64,000 bases of DNA from Microbacterium sp. CFH 31415 (GCF_022538185.1 NZ_JAKYXC010000010.1:203508-267507), one strand, 5' to 3'; counted from the first letter of the stretch, positions 54,808 to 63,640 are shown. Numbers and translations are program-made. The notes: generated from the letters alone by a model not told the origin.

Positions 54808-55551
54808 TCACGACATGAGCAAGTACGAAGCCCCCACCACCGTGAACCCGATCACCAGCCGCTCGAACATCTTCTGATCGATCCGGTCGGCGATCCACCG
54901 GCCGGCCAGCGCCGCAGCGATCACGACCGGCACGAGCACCGCATCGAGCAGCAGGCCCGGCACCGTGATGATCCCGAGGCCGATCGAGAACGGCACCTTG
55001 AAGAGGTTGACGATCGCGAACAGCCACGCCGCCGTGCCGAGGAACTCCTTCACCGGGAACCGCGCCGCCAGGAAGTACATCGACATGACCGGTCCGGCCG
55101 CGTTGGCGACCATCGTCGTGAACCCGCCGAGCGTGCCGTAGGTCGCGGCCGCCACCCGGTGCGGGCGTTCCAGGTCGACGCCCGATGCGAACCGCCGCCG
55201 CAGCAGCGTGATCGCGATCACGGCGAACAGGACCACCCCGATCGTGCGCTTGACCCACACATCGTCGGCGAACCACAGGAACACGACGCCGACCAGCACG
55301 CCGGCGACCACTGCCGGGGCCAGACGCGCCAGCTCACGCCAGTTCGCATGACGCCGGTACATCGTGACGGCGAACAGGTCGGCCACGATGAGCAGGAGCA
55401 GCAGCGTGCCCGTCGACTGCTTCGCCGGCAGCACGGCGGCGAAGATCGCGACGGCGACCGTGCCCGCGCCCGGCACCGCCGTCTTCGAGAGGCCGACGAT
55501 CGCGGCGGCCGCGGCGAGCAGCAGCCATGACCACCACGCGAGCTCGGGCAC
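54808..55551 (-). CDS. TauE/SafE-family permease
   Basis: 247 residues with about eight hydrophobic segments. AIVGLSKTAVPGAGTV near residue 20 and GGFTTMVANAAGPVMSMYFLA near 140 are the two repeat motifs of the family. Members export sulfite, sulfoacetate or related anions. GTG 55551 starts 2 bp after the cofD stop, so the two are cotranscribed; a link to F420 is not known. Confidence 0.9.
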   Translation of the reverse strand: MPELAWWSWLLLAAAAAIVGLSKTAVPGAGTVAVAIFAAVLPAKQSTGTLLLLLIVADLFAVTMYRRHANWRELARLAPAVVAGVLVGVVFLWFADDVWVKRTIGVVLFAVIAITLLRRRFASGVDLERPHRVAAATYGTLGGFTTMVANAAGPVMSMYFLAARFPVKEFLGTAAWLFAIVNLFKVPFSIGLGIITVPGLLLDAVLVPVVIAAALAGRWIADRIDQKMFERLVIGFTVVGASYLLMS

Positions 55552-55553
55552 GC

Positions 55554-56537
55554 TCAGAGCCCGGCTGCGCCGAGCGCTGCTTCGGCGAGGGCGGCCGAGC
55601 GCGCAGCATCCGTCATCCACAGCGGAGTGACGAGCGAGCGGATGCCTCTCCCGGCGACCTCGGCCGACAGGGCCTCGTCCTCCTCGGCGATCAGCCAGGC
55701 GTCGAGCAGGCCGTGGCGCGAGCGCGCGCCGTAGTGGGCGGCCACCGCCGCGGCGGAGGTCTCGACCCCGATCGCGGTGAGGCACACGTCGGCCATGCCG
55801 CGCACGACCTTGCCTCCGATGATCGGCGAGACGCCGACGATGGCCGCGCTCGCGTCTCGCAGCGCCGCGCGCATGCCGGGCACTGCGAGGATGGGCCCGA
55901 TCGACACGACCGGGTTCGACGGCGCGAGCAGCACGACATCGGCATCGGCGATCGCCTCGGTCACGCCCGGCGCCGGGCGCGCGTGCTCGATGCCCGGATT
56001 CTCGAAGCGCGCGGGGGCGAGCGTCGCACGATGGCGCGTCCACCACTCCTGGAAGTGCATGCGGGTGCCGTCGGCGAGCACCACGACCGTGTCGACCTCG
56101 GCGTCGGTCATGGGCAGCAGGCGTGCTCCGAGGGGCCAGCGGTGCGACATGCGCTCGAGCACCCGCGTGGGCGTGAGACCCTCGCGCAGCCAGCCGGTGC
56201 GCGCGAGGTGTGTGCCGAGGTCGAGGTCGCCGAGGGTGAACCAGGGCCACCCGGCATCCCATTCCTGCAGTTCGCGGTTCACCCGCTCGGTGTCGCCGAC
56301 GCGACCCCACCCGCGCTCGCTGTCGTTCACCCCCGCGAGGGCGTAGGTGATCGAGTCGACGTCGGGCTGCAGGCGCACGCCCGACAGCCACAGGTCGTCG
56401 CCGGTGTTGACCACGACCGTGAGGACCGCCGCGGTGTCGTCGATGCCACGGGCGCGCAGGGCGCCGCGGACCCCGAGCACGAAGCGCGAGCCGCCCACGC
56501 CTCCCGCGAGCACGACGATGCGGGGCGTGCTGGTCAC
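55554..56537 (-). CDS. cofD: 2-Phospho-L-lactate transferase
   Basis: 327 residues (FbiA in mycobacteria). VVLAGGVGGSRFVLGV and VVNTGDDLWLSGVRLQPDVDSITYALAG are the nucleotide/FO binding loops, LLAPSNPVVSIGPILAVPG the phosphate-loop part, and VSPIIGGKVVRGMADVCL the later motif. It transfers the phospholactyl or phosphoenolpyruvyl group to FO to make (dehydro)F420-0. It lies 4.5 kb from the fbiC operon and has no fbiB beside it. Confidence 0.94.
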   Translation of the reverse strand: MTSTPRIVVLAGGVGGSRFVLGVRGALRARGIDDTAAVLTVVVNTGDDLWLSGVRLQPDVDSITYALAGVNDSERGWGRVGDTERVNRELQEWDAGWPWFTLGDLDLGTHLARTGWLREGLTPTRVLERMSHRWPLGARLLPMTDAEVDTVVVLADGTRMHFQEWWTRHRATLAPARFENPGIEHARPAPGVTEAIADADVVLLAPSNPVVSIGPILAVPGMRAALRDASAAIVGVSPIIGGKVVRGMADVCLTAIGVETSAAAVAAHYGARSRHGLLDAWLIAEEDEALSAEVAGRGIRSLVTPLWMTDAARSAALAEAALGAAGL

Positions 56538-56544
56538 GTGCCGA

Positions 56545-57384
56545 TCAGCCCCGGTCGGACCGCAGCTGCGGGATCACGCCGGTCTTCGGCGCGAACTCAT
56601 CGGCGGCGTGCGGAAGCGAGAAGCGAGCCACCGCGTCGATCAGCGCGTCGACGGTCTGCGCGTCGGCGATGACGTCGACGTTGAGGCCGGCACGGCGCGC
56701 ATCCTTCGCGGTGCGCGGGCCGATCGCGGCGATGAGCGTGGTCGACGGCAGGTCGGGGAACTGCTGGTGCACCTGCTCGGCGACCGAGCCGCTCGTCACG
56801 AGGACGGCGTTGATGCGGCCGGAGCGGACGTCTTCGGCGATGCGGTCGGTGACCGGAACCCCGACGGTGCGGTACGCGACGACACTGCGCACACGGTGGC
56901 CGGCCGCGGAGAGCATGCGCGTGAGGACCGGCTTGGCGATCTCGCTGCGGAGCGTGAGGATGTCGCGCGCCTGCGGCTCGAGCGCGATCAGCTGCTCGGC
57001 CATGCCGGCGGCGGAGTTGTCGTCGTCGGGAACCAGGTCGACGCGGTACCCGACGGCGAGCAGGGCGGCAGCCGTGGTCTCGCCCACCGCGGCGACCTTG
57101 GTCGTCGGCGGCACGACCGCGCGGTACGCGTACAGCACGTCGACGGTCGTGGCGCTCGTTACCGTCAGCCAGTCGAACGTGCCGGCGGCGAGATCGGCGA
57201 GCGACTGCTCGAGCGTGGCCTGGTCATTCGTGGGAGCGAAGTTGATGAGGGGGGCGATCACCGGGGTGGCGCCCTGGCGGCGCAGTGTGGCAGCGACTCC
57301 ATCGCCCCACGGGCCTCCTCGTGGCACGAGCACACGCCAGCCCGCGAGGGGCTTGGCGGGTACGTGCTGTGGGGCTGTGTTCAT
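56545..57384 (-). CDS. hemD: Uroporphyrinogen-III synthase
   Basis: 279 residues from ATG 57384; a longer form from ATG 57483 with GTGAGG at 7 nt is possible. HemD is poorly conserved, but LAGWRVLVPRGGPWGDGVAATLRRQGA, FDWLTVTSATTVDVL, AAVGETTAAALLAVGYRV and NAVLVTSGSVAEQVHQQF, IAAIGPRTAKDARRAGLNVDV are the recurrent parts of the two-domain fold. It cyclises hydroxymethylbilane in heme and cobalamin synthesis. It precedes cofD by 7 bp on the same strand and lies 2.9 kb from the heme oxidase gene. Confidence 0.9.
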   Translation of the reverse strand: MNTAPQHVPAKPLAGWRVLVPRGGPWGDGVAATLRRQGATPVIAPLINFAPTNDQATLEQSLADLAAGTFDWLTVTSATTVDVLYAYRAVVPPTTKVAAVGETTAAALLAVGYRVDLVPDDDNSAAGMAEQLIALEPQARDILTLRSEIAKPVLTRMLSAAGHRVRSVVAYRTVGVPVTDRIAEDVRSGRINAVLVTSGSVAEQVHQQFPDLPSTTLIAAIGPRTAKDARRAGLNVDVIADAQTVDALIDAVARFSLPHAADEFAPKTGVIPQLRSDRG

Positions 57385-57502
57385 GGGGGTCGACTCTCGT
57401 GGCGCTCGGTCGGCCGCCCCAGACGTTCGAGCAGCCGATGCGCGAACGAATCGGGTTCGCGCGCTCGGCAGCATTCGCACCATTGCACTGCCTCACCCCG
57501 AG

Positions 57503-57527
57503 CATACCCCCACGCTCCGGGGGTATG
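57503..57527. promoter_or_regulatory. Perfect 9 bp dyad at the putative hemD promoter
   Basis: Arms CATACCCCC (57503-57511) and GGGGGTATG (57519-57527) flank a 7 nt spacer. The left arm overlaps a minus-strand TATGCT (57506-57501), a likely -10 for the hemD unit. The ATACCCC...GGGGTAT form recalls sites of the CsoR/RcnR metal-sensor class, though the spacing here is longer than the copper sites I know. No such regulator is in view. Confidence 0.45.
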
Positions 57528-57558
57528 TCTGGTCGAGGTCCCGACTCGGCGGAAGGCG

Positions 57559-57837
57559 TCAGCGCGAGTAGGAACGCACGAACGCCCAGACGGCGGCACC
57601 CACCGCTGCTGCGGCCAGGATCACGGCGCCCGCCGCGAGCGCAGGGCTGCGGCGCTGAAAGTCGCGCGCCTTGTCGATCGCTTCGTCGATCTTCACCGAC
57701 AGGCGGCGCGGCACGTTGGCCTTGACCTCGATCGCCGCCAGCGTCGCCTTGAGCTCGGCGCGCGCCTTCTCGACGGGGTCGGTGATGCCGAGCGGCACGG
57801 CGGTGCGGGGCAGCGGCACGGGCGCGTCAGAGCTCAT
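57559..57837 (-). CDS. DUF3618-type small membrane protein
   Basis: 92 residues. DPVEKARAELKATLAAIEVKANVPRR is the family start, and LAAGAVILAAAAVGAAVWAF a single C-terminal membrane helix. It overlaps the holin-like gene by 11 bp and ends the three-gene unit. Such genes occur with YtxH and DUF1469 partners near cell-envelope or stress loci; molecular function is unknown. Confidence 0.82.
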   Translation of the reverse strand: MSSDAPVPLPRTAVPLGITDPVEKARAELKATLAAIEVKANVPRRLSVKIDEAIDKARDFQRRSPALAAGAVILAAAAVGAAVWAFVRSYSR

Positions 57838-58228
57838 CGCGCACCTCCTTGACGTCCTGGGCGATGGATTGCACGGGGTTCTGGCTCTTGCCGATCTTGC
57901 GGAACCGGAACACGCCCAGCAGGGCGAGCAGCACCGCGACGATGACCATGCCGAAGAAGACGACGAGCGCCGACAGCCACACCGGCCACCACGACGACAG
58001 CCCCGCGATCAAATAGGTGCCGAACACCGGCACCGACCAGAACAGCACGAACAGGGCGGCGAACATCCACAGCGCGCCCCATCCGCCGTCCTTCGCGGTG
58101 CGTGCGACCCATTTCTTCGCCGACTCGATCTCGGCGACGACCAGGTTGCGGATCAGCTCCGGGATCTCGCCGACCAGCGTCAGCAGACTGTCGTCGGCGC
58201 GGTCCTTGAATCCACGCGGCGTGGTCAC
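57827..58228 (-). CDS. Phage-holin-3-6/DUF1469-like membrane protein
   Basis: 133 residues with an amphipathic N-terminal helix (LLTLVGEIPELIRNLVVAEIESAKK) and two membrane helices (about 48-72 and 80-105). This is the chromosomal actinobacterial form, not a phage lysis gene; no other phage gene is near. GTG 58228 follows the YtxH stop by 1 bp. Confidence 0.82.
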   Translation of the reverse strand: MTTPRGFKDRADDSLLTLVGEIPELIRNLVVAEIESAKKWVARTAKDGGWGALWMFAALFVLFWSVPVFGTYLIAGLSSWWPVWLSALVVFFGMVIVAVLLALLGVFRFRKIGKSQNPVQSIAQDVKEVRDEL

Positions 58229-58229
58229 G

Positions 58230-58631
58230 TCACGCTCCGCCGCGGCCGGGTGCGGGAGCGTCGTCGGTGGCTTCCTCGACGAGGTCCTCGACGGCGTCCT
58301 TCGCGGCCTTGGCGGTGGTCTTGGCGGCGCGACCCACGTCGTCGGCCTGGTCCTTGCTCACCTTGAGCGCGGCGTCGAGCTTCTGCCCGACGGTGTCCTT
58401 GCCCGAGGCGGCCTTCGTGACCTTGACGGCGGAGTCCCACAGGGTGCTGGGGAGCGCCATCGCACTGGTCTTGGCGAACTCCTTGACCTTGCCGACCTGC
58501 TCCTGGACCGGATCGAGGTTCCAGACCTTCAGCCACTGCGTCTTGATCTGCTCGTAGCGCTCACGGCCCGCTCGCGTGCCGAGCACGTATCCGACGGCGA
58601 GTCCGACGACGAGTCCTGCTTTGCCCCTCAT
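58230..58631 (-). CDS. YtxH-like protein
   Basis: 133 residues. MRGKAGLVVGLAVGYVLGTRAGRERYEQI is the typical YtxH start with one short membrane helix; the rest is a Lys/Ala-rich coiled coil (about 50-125) that could face the cytoplasm. GAGGAG lies 5 nt before ATG. First gene of the envelope trio. Confidence 0.83.
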   Translation of the reverse strand: MRGKAGLVVGLAVGYVLGTRAGRERYEQIKTQWLKVWNLDPVQEQVGKVKEFAKTSAMALPSTLWDSAVKVTKAASGKDTVGQKLDAALKVSKDQADDVGRAAKTTAKAAKDAVEDLVEEATDDAPAPGRGGA

Positions 58632-58731
58632 GGGGTCTCCTCACGCTCGGTGGTGCGCTGATGAACCATCCCAGGTTAGTCCTGTATGCCGATTCCGGCA
58701 TCCACCCTTGACAACACCGCTCGCGGCAGAC

Positions 58732-60240
58732 TCACGACCCCGGAGCGGACCCCCACAGCACGATCCGGCGCACGCGTTCGGCCTCCGCCTGCGCATCCGC
58801 GACCACCTGCGCGAGGCCGCTTCCGGCCAGCCATGACCCGACGGCGGCGAGGCTCCGCGCAGCGGCGGTCGCACGGCGCACCGCTTCTGTCGCCTCGCTG
58901 TGCCCGATCGCCGAGGCCGGATGCGCGAGCGTGAAGACGGCCCGGTGCGCGCCGCGCACCGCAGCCTCGTCGATGTCGATGCCGAGGAGAGCGGATGCCT
59001 CGCCCCGCGCGAGCTCGGCCACGGCGGCGTCATCCAGCCCGGCATTCGGCACGGCATCCGGCCCGGCATCCGCGCCGGGGGCGCTTGCGGCGTCGAAGGC
59101 GACGCTCAGCACGTGCCGGCCAGGACCGGCGGCCCGGGCGAGCCACGCCCACCGGGCCGTCTGGTGCACGAGCCCCGAGGCGCGGCGCGTGCCCGGCACG
59201 GCGTAGACTTCCGCCCCGCGCGGCGCCGCGTCGAGGGCGGGCGCGTCGACCACCAGCGTCACGATCTCCCGCAGGGGCGCGGCATCCGTCATCGATTCGT
59301 CCAGGGAAGGGGCCAGGTGCGCCGGCAGGAGGCGCCGGGCGTCGGCCTGTCCCGTCGCGACGAAGAGCACGTCCGCCGGCTCCACAACGATCGGCTCACC
59401 CGCCGGGTCCGAGGCGCTGACGGCCCAGCGGGCGTCGGCGTCGCGCTCCACAGCCGTCACCCGGGCCCCCGTGACGACCTCGGCGCCGAGCGTGGTCAGC
59501 TTCTCGACGAGGGCGTCGACGAGCCGCAGCATCCCACCCTCGAGGCTCTTCAGCCGAGGGCCGGACGCACGATCGACGAGCAGGTCGGCGACCGCGCCGC
59601 CGAGCGATCCGGTGCGGGTCAGCGCCGAGCTCAGGCCGGGCGCCGCTGCGGCGACGTCGACACGCGACGGCGTGATGCCGAAGCGCCCGACGCTCAGCGG
59701 CGCGACCATGCGGTCGACCACCGCGTCGCCCATGCGGGTGCGCACCAGGCGGTCGAGGTTGCGCTCCTTGCCGATCGTGAGCGGCGGCCGCAGGCGATCG
59801 AGGTACGCGCGCCAGGCGCCGTTGAGCCCGATGAACGGCCGCACCTCCTCGGACCACGGATTGGCCGGGATGCCGAGCACCGACTCCGCGGGCAACGAGG
59901 CGGCGGCGGCGCCCGAGCGCCCGAGCCCCGCGATCCACGTCGTGGTCTCAGCGGGCTCGACCACGCGCGATGAGAGGCCGAGTTCGTCCACGAGGGCGTC
60001 GACCGCACCGTTGGCGGTGGACCAGGATGAGGCGCCGAGGTCGACCCGCAGGCCGCCCACCTCGGCTTCGGCGATCGTTCCGCCCGCGCGGCCTGCTGCC
60101 TCGAGGACGGTCACCGGCATCCCGACCTTCGCGCACTCGAGCGCGGCGACGAGACCGGCGATGCCCGCACCCACCACGACGACCCTCGTGTCGTGCGCAT
60201 GGGTGACCAGCTCGTCGAGGGGCTCGGGCGTCTCGGACAT
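58732..60240 (-). CDS. hemG: Protoporphyrinogen/coproporphyrinogen oxidase
   Basis: 502 residues (HemY/CgoX type). FAD motif VVVGAGIAGLVAALECAKVGMPVTVLEA near 24, then RAGGTIAEAEVGGLRVDLGASSW and, in the middle, LGIPANPWSEE and RMVAPLSVGRFG. In Actinobacteria this enzyme oxidises coproporphyrinogen III to coproporphyrin III before iron insertion. ATG 60240 has GGGAGG at 9 nt and is preferred over ATG 60249 directly behind the same site. I cannot tell proto- from coproporphyrinogen preference from sequence. Confidence 0.88.
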   Translation of the reverse strand: MSETPEPLDELVTHAHDTRVVVVGAGIAGLVAALECAKVGMPVTVLEAAGRAGGTIAEAEVGGLRVDLGASSWSTANGAVDALVDELGLSSRVVEPAETTTWIAGLGRSGAAAASLPAESVLGIPANPWSEEVRPFIGLNGAWRAYLDRLRPPLTIGKERNLDRLVRTRMGDAVVDRMVAPLSVGRFGITPSRVDVAAAAPGLSSALTRTGSLGGAVADLLVDRASGPRLKSLEGGMLRLVDALVEKLTTLGAEVVTGARVTAVERDADARWAVSASDPAGEPIVVEPADVLFVATGQADARRLLPAHLAPSLDESMTDAAPLREIVTLVVDAPALDAAPRGAEVYAVPGTRRASGLVHQTARWAWLARAAGPGRHVLSVAFDAASAPGADAGPDAVPNAGLDDAAVAELARGEASALLGIDIDEAAVRGAHRAVFTLAHPASAIGHSEATEAVRRATAAARSLAAVGSWLAGSGLAQVVADAQAEAERVRRIVLWGSAPGS

Positions 60241-60312
60241 GGGCTCCATCCTCCCATCCGGGCGCGCGATCCCCCGGTCGCCGACCGCACGCTCGAGTGC
60301 GAGACTGGCGAC

Positions 60313-60894
60313 ATGAGCCTCCACATCACCGGCGATGAGATCGCCGACCGCCTGCTCACGGACGACCCGCTCGCCCTGCTCATCGGCATGCTGCTGGACC
60401 AGCAGGTGGCGATGGAGACCGCATTCGCAGGTCCGCTGAAGATCGCGGAGAGGGCGGGGACCCTGGATGCCGCGGCGATCGCCACGTTCGACCCCGAGGC
60501 GTTCGCCGAGCTGTTCGCGGCGACCCCCGCGGTTCACCGCTTCCCGGGATCGATGGCGGCCCGCGTGCAGTCGCTGTGCGCGGCGGTTCAGGACGACTGG
60601 GGCGGCGACGCCTCGGCGATCTGGCGCGACGGCGACCCCGACGGCACCACCGTGCTGAAGCGGCTCAAGGCGCTCCCCGGCTTCGGCGAGCAGAAGGCGA
60701 AGATCTTCCTGGCGCTGCTCGGCAAGCAGTACGGCTACGACGGCGCGGGCTGGCGCGAGGCAACCGCTCCCTATGGTGAGGACGGGAGCTTCCGCAGCGT
60801 CGCCGACATCGTGTCGCCGGACTCGCTCGCGAAGGTGCGCGAGTTCAAGCGCGCAGCCAAGGCCGCCGCCAAGTCGGGGGGAGGAGGCGTCTGA
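60313..60894 (+). CDS. HhH-GPD-family base-excision protein
   Basis: 193 residues. DDPLALLIGMLLDQQVAMETAFAGP is the start of the family and KALPGFGEQKAKIFLALLGKQYG the helix-hairpin-helix. The catalytic Asp seen in HhH-GPD glycosylases is not clear here, so glycosylase activity is unproven; this matches a small actinobacterial subfamily of unknown substrate. GAGACT lies 6 nt before ATG, as before fbiC. It is coupled to DUF1801 (TGATG). Confidence 0.85.
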   Translation: MSLHITGDEIADRLLTDDPLALLIGMLLDQQVAMETAFAGPLKIAERAGTLDAAAIATFDPEAFAELFAATPAVHRFPGSMAARVQSLCAAVQDDWGGDASAIWRDGDPDGTTVLKRLKALPGFGEQKAKIFLALLGKQYGYDGAGWREATAPYGEDGSFRSVADIVSPDSLAKVREFKRAAKAAAKSGGGGV

Positions 60895-61316
60895 TGAAGA
60901 AGACGGGTGAGAGCGTCGCCGCGTTCATCGCGGGGGTCACGCCCGCGAAGAGGCAGCGGGATGCCGCGACCATGGTCTCGCTGATGCGCGAGATCACCGG
61001 ACGCGAGCCCGAGATGTGGGGCACGATCGTCGGGTTCGGCGCGTGCCACTACCGCTACCCCACCGGCACCGAGGGCGACATGCCCGTCGCCGCGTTCGCC
61101 CCGCGCAAGCAGGCGACGACCGTCTACCTCATGGACACCGGCGCGCACGGCGACGAACTGGCGAAGCTCGGGCCGCACGACACCGGTGTCGGGTGCCTGT
61201 ACATCAAGGACCTCGAGGCGGTCGACGCCGGCGCGCTGCGCGACATCATCGCCACGGACTACCGCCGCGTGCTCGACGGCGACACGGGCTCGGTCGAGAT
61301 CACGCTCCTCGACTGA
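60894..61316 (+). CDS. DUF1801-family protein
   Basis: 140 residues of the YdhG-like fold. VAAFIAGVTPAKRQRDAATMVSLMREITGREPEMWG, then YRYPTGTEGDMPVAAFAPRK and VGCLYIKDLEAVDAGALRDII are diagnostic. Function is unknown. Start and stop of the pair share one base (TGATG at 60892-60896). Confidence 0.87.
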   Translation: MKKTGESVAAFIAGVTPAKRQRDAATMVSLMREITGREPEMWGTIVGFGACHYRYPTGTEGDMPVAAFAPRKQATTVYLMDTGAHGDELAKLGPHDTGVGCLYIKDLEAVDAGALRDIIATDYRRVLDGDTGSVEITLLD

Positions 61317-61360
61317 CGTGGGGCTTTCGGGCCCGCGAGCTCGCCTGGCGCTGTCCATCC

Positions 61361-61445
61361 CTGCAGTCGCGCCTGCGGAGGCGCCCCGACGCTTCGCGCT
61401 GCAGAAACCTGCAGTCGCGCCCGCGCAGATGGGCCGCGACTGCAG
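61361..61445. repeat. CTGCAGTCGCG direct and inverted repeats
   Basis: CTGCAGTCGCGCC occurs at 61361-61373 and 61409-61421 (48 bp apart), and its inverse GCGACTGCAG at 61436-61445. The 280 bp gap 61317-61596 has no gene of its own. The arrangement resembles small dispersed REP-like elements. Confidence 0.6.
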
Positions 61446-61596
61446 GAAACGACCGCGCGAGCACCGCACGGGCCGTATCCAGGGCCGCGACCACCGCGAC
61501 GGCGGCTGTGGACAGTCCCGCGGCCGGGCACGCGCACCCCCTAGGCTGTGACGAACCGCCCGCATCCAGCCCGCCCTGAGTCGAGGAAGGTCGCCC

Positions 61597-62067
61597 GTGC
61601 TCCTGCCGTTCCTGATCGTCGGAGGCGTCGGCCTCGTCATCCTTCTCATCTCGCTGCTCCTCGGCGACATCTTCGATCACTTCGAGATCGGCGACGGCGC
61701 GATCTCCGGCACGGCACTCGGCATCGCCGCCGTCGTGTTCGGGGCCGCCGGCGTGCTGACCTCGACCGCGGGTCTCGACCTCGTGTGGGCTTACGTGCTC
61801 GCCATCGCGTTCGCGCTCGTGGCCTACCTGCTCGCCGTCGTGTTCGTACGCCGCCTGACGAAGAGCTCCGACGGAGTCCCGCTCTCGGCGCTCGGATTGA
61901 CCGGCGTGACCCGCTCGACCGTGTCGGCCTCGGGCGGCGAGGTGAGCCTCGACGGGCCGGGCGAGGTCGAGCGCCGGCTCGCGTACGCCGACGAGACGAT
62001 CGCCGAAGGCGTGCGCATCCGCGTCGTCGAGCACTCCGGCACCCGCGTCAAAGTCATCGCGGACTGA
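61597..62067 (+). CDS. NfeD-like membrane protein
   Basis: 156 residues. Two or three membrane helices (about 3-22, 38-60, 68-88) precede a C-terminal strand-rich region (GLTGVTRSTVSASGGEVSLDG...VRIRVVEHSGTRVKVI) that has the OB-fold pattern of NfeD partners of flotillins. GTG 61597 has GAGGAAGG at 6 nt. It precedes the flotillin gene by 26 bp, the usual NfeD-flotillin order. Confidence 0.82.
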   Translation: MLLPFLIVGGVGLVILLISLLLGDIFDHFEIGDGAISGTALGIAAVVFGAAGVLTSTAGLDLVWAYVLAIAFALVAYLLAVVFVRRLTKSSDGVPLSALGLTGVTRSTVSASGGEVSLDGPGEVERRLAYADETIAEGVRIRVVEHSGTRVKVIAD

Positions 62068-62093
62068 ATTCCCTCCCCCACCGAAAGGCACTC

Positions 62094-63596
62094 ATGCTCG
62101 ATCCCCTTCTCGTCCAGGTGATCGCCGTCATCGCACTCGTCATCGCGGTGCTCGGCCTCCTGGTCTTCATCGCGCGCCGCATCCGGCGCGTCCCGCCGAA
62201 CGAGGCGCTCGTCATCGTCGGCCGCGGCGCCGGCCGGCCGGCAGCCGACGAGACCGGCGTCGGCCAGCGCGTCGTGATCGGCGGGCGCACCTTCGTGTGG
62301 CCGATCCTGCAGCAGGGCTTCGCCATCTCGCTCGAGCAGCGCCAGATCGGCATCACCGTCGAGGGCGTCGACAAGAACCGCATCAAGATCGCGATCAAGG
62401 CGTCCATCAACTTCAAGGTCTCTGGCAGCGAGGACGGCGTACGCCGAGCAGCCCAGCGCTTCCTCTCGCAGCAGGATCTGCTCACCGAGATCATCAAGGA
62501 GTCCCTCGAGGGCTCGCTGCGCTCGATCGTCGGCGACATGACGATCGAGCAGATCATCTCCGATCGCAAGAGCCTGTCCGATCGCGTCGTCGCCGAGACC
62601 AAGGCCGACCTGGTCGAGCAGGGTCTGCAGGTCGACCTGCTCAACATCAGCGATATCTCCACGCCCGGCAGCGACTACCTCGCGAACCTCGGTCGCGCCG
62701 AGGCCGCCCGCGCCCGTCAGGTCGCAGAGATCAGCGAGGCCGAGGCGTCGCGGGCCAGCGAATTCGCGCGCATCGAGGCGGCGGAGCAGATCGCCGAGCG
62801 CCAGAAGGCTCTCGCGCTGCGCCAGGCGACGATCAAGGCCGAGACCGACCGGGCCAACGCCGAGGCGCAGGCATCCGGCCAGCTCGCCACCGCCGAGCAG
62901 GACAAGCTCGTCGCCGTGCAGGAACGCGAGGCGCTCACCGAGCAGGCGCTCGTGACGCAGGAGCGGCTCGACATCGAGATCCGCAAGCCGGCCGAGGCCC
63001 AGGCGTACGCCGAGGTGCAGCGCGCCAACGCCCTGCGCGATGCCGCGAACGCCGCGACCGAGGCCGATGCATACAAGCGCACGAAGATCGCCGAGGCGAA
63101 CAAGGTCGCCGCAGTGCAGGATGCCGAGGCCTCTGCCACGGCCGTCCGCTTCTCGGGTGAGGCCGAGCGCGACAAGCAGGTCGCCCTGGCTGCGGGCATC
63201 AAGGCCGAGGGTGAGGCGCGCGCCGCCGCCATCCAGGCCGAGGGTCTCGCCGAGGCCGCCTCGACCGACGCGAAGGCGCTCGCGCTGCAGAAGTACGGTG
63301 AGGCCGCGCTCGCCCAGGAGATCATCTCGCGCCTGCCCGACATCGTGCGCGCGGCGGCCGAGCCGATCGCGTCGATCGACAAGCTCACGGTCGTCTCCAC
63401 CGACGGCGCGTCCGAGATGACGAAGACCGTCGGGAAGGTCTTGGGCGAGGGCACGGAGGTCGTCAAGAACCTCACCGGCCTCGACCTCCAGACCCTGCTG
63501 TCGGCCTATGCCATCAAGGCGACCGGCGCCGAGGCGGCGATCGACGGTGCGAAGACCGCCGGCGACGGCGCCAAGGCTGCGGCCGGCGGGAAGTAG
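62094..63596 (+). CDS. Flotillin-like SPFH/band-7 protein
   Basis: 500 residues. An N-terminal membrane hairpin (VQVIAVIALVIAVLGLLVFIARR) is followed by the SPFH domain (about 35-210) and a long Glu/Ala-rich coiled coil (215-430) with EADAYKRTKIAEANKVAA-type repeats, as in FloT/YuaG. The tail after 430 is typical of flotillins. It is thought to organise membrane microdomains. GAAAGG precedes ATG 62094; a terminator follows. Confidence 0.93.
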   Translation: MLDPLLVQVIAVIALVIAVLGLLVFIARRIRRVPPNEALVIVGRGAGRPAADETGVGQRVVIGGRTFVWPILQQGFAISLEQRQIGITVEGVDKNRIKIAIKASINFKVSGSEDGVRRAAQRFLSQQDLLTEIIKESLEGSLRSIVGDMTIEQIISDRKSLSDRVVAETKADLVEQGLQVDLLNISDISTPGSDYLANLGRAEAARARQVAEISEAEASRASEFARIEAAEQIAERQKALALRQATIKAETDRANAEAQASGQLATAEQDKLVAVQEREALTEQALVTQERLDIEIRKPAEAQAYAEVQRANALRDAANAATEADAYKRTKIAEANKVAAVQDAEASATAVRFSGEAERDKQVALAAGIKAEGEARAAAIQAEGLAEAASTDAKALALQKYGEAALAQEIISRLPDIVRAAAEPIASIDKLTVVSTDGASEMTKTVGKVLGEGTEVVKNLTGLDLQTLLSAYAIKATGAEAAIDGAKTAGDGAKAAAGGK

Positions 63597-63614
63597 CCCA
63601 CCCGCCGTTCGCAG

Positions 63615-63640
63615 ACGCCCGGTCCTCAGGGGCCGGGCGT
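63615..63640 (+). terminator. Terminator after the flotillin gene
   Basis: Arms ACGCCCGG (63615-63622) and CCGGGCGT (63633-63640) with a 10 nt loop lie 19 bp after the stop and are followed by a short TTGC. Strong stem, weak T-tract. Confidence 0.6.

Noticed and set aside
57827..58228. Holin-like gene as a sign of prophage
   Set aside because: No lysin, portal, capsid or integrase gene is near; this family is common in actinobacterial chromosomes.
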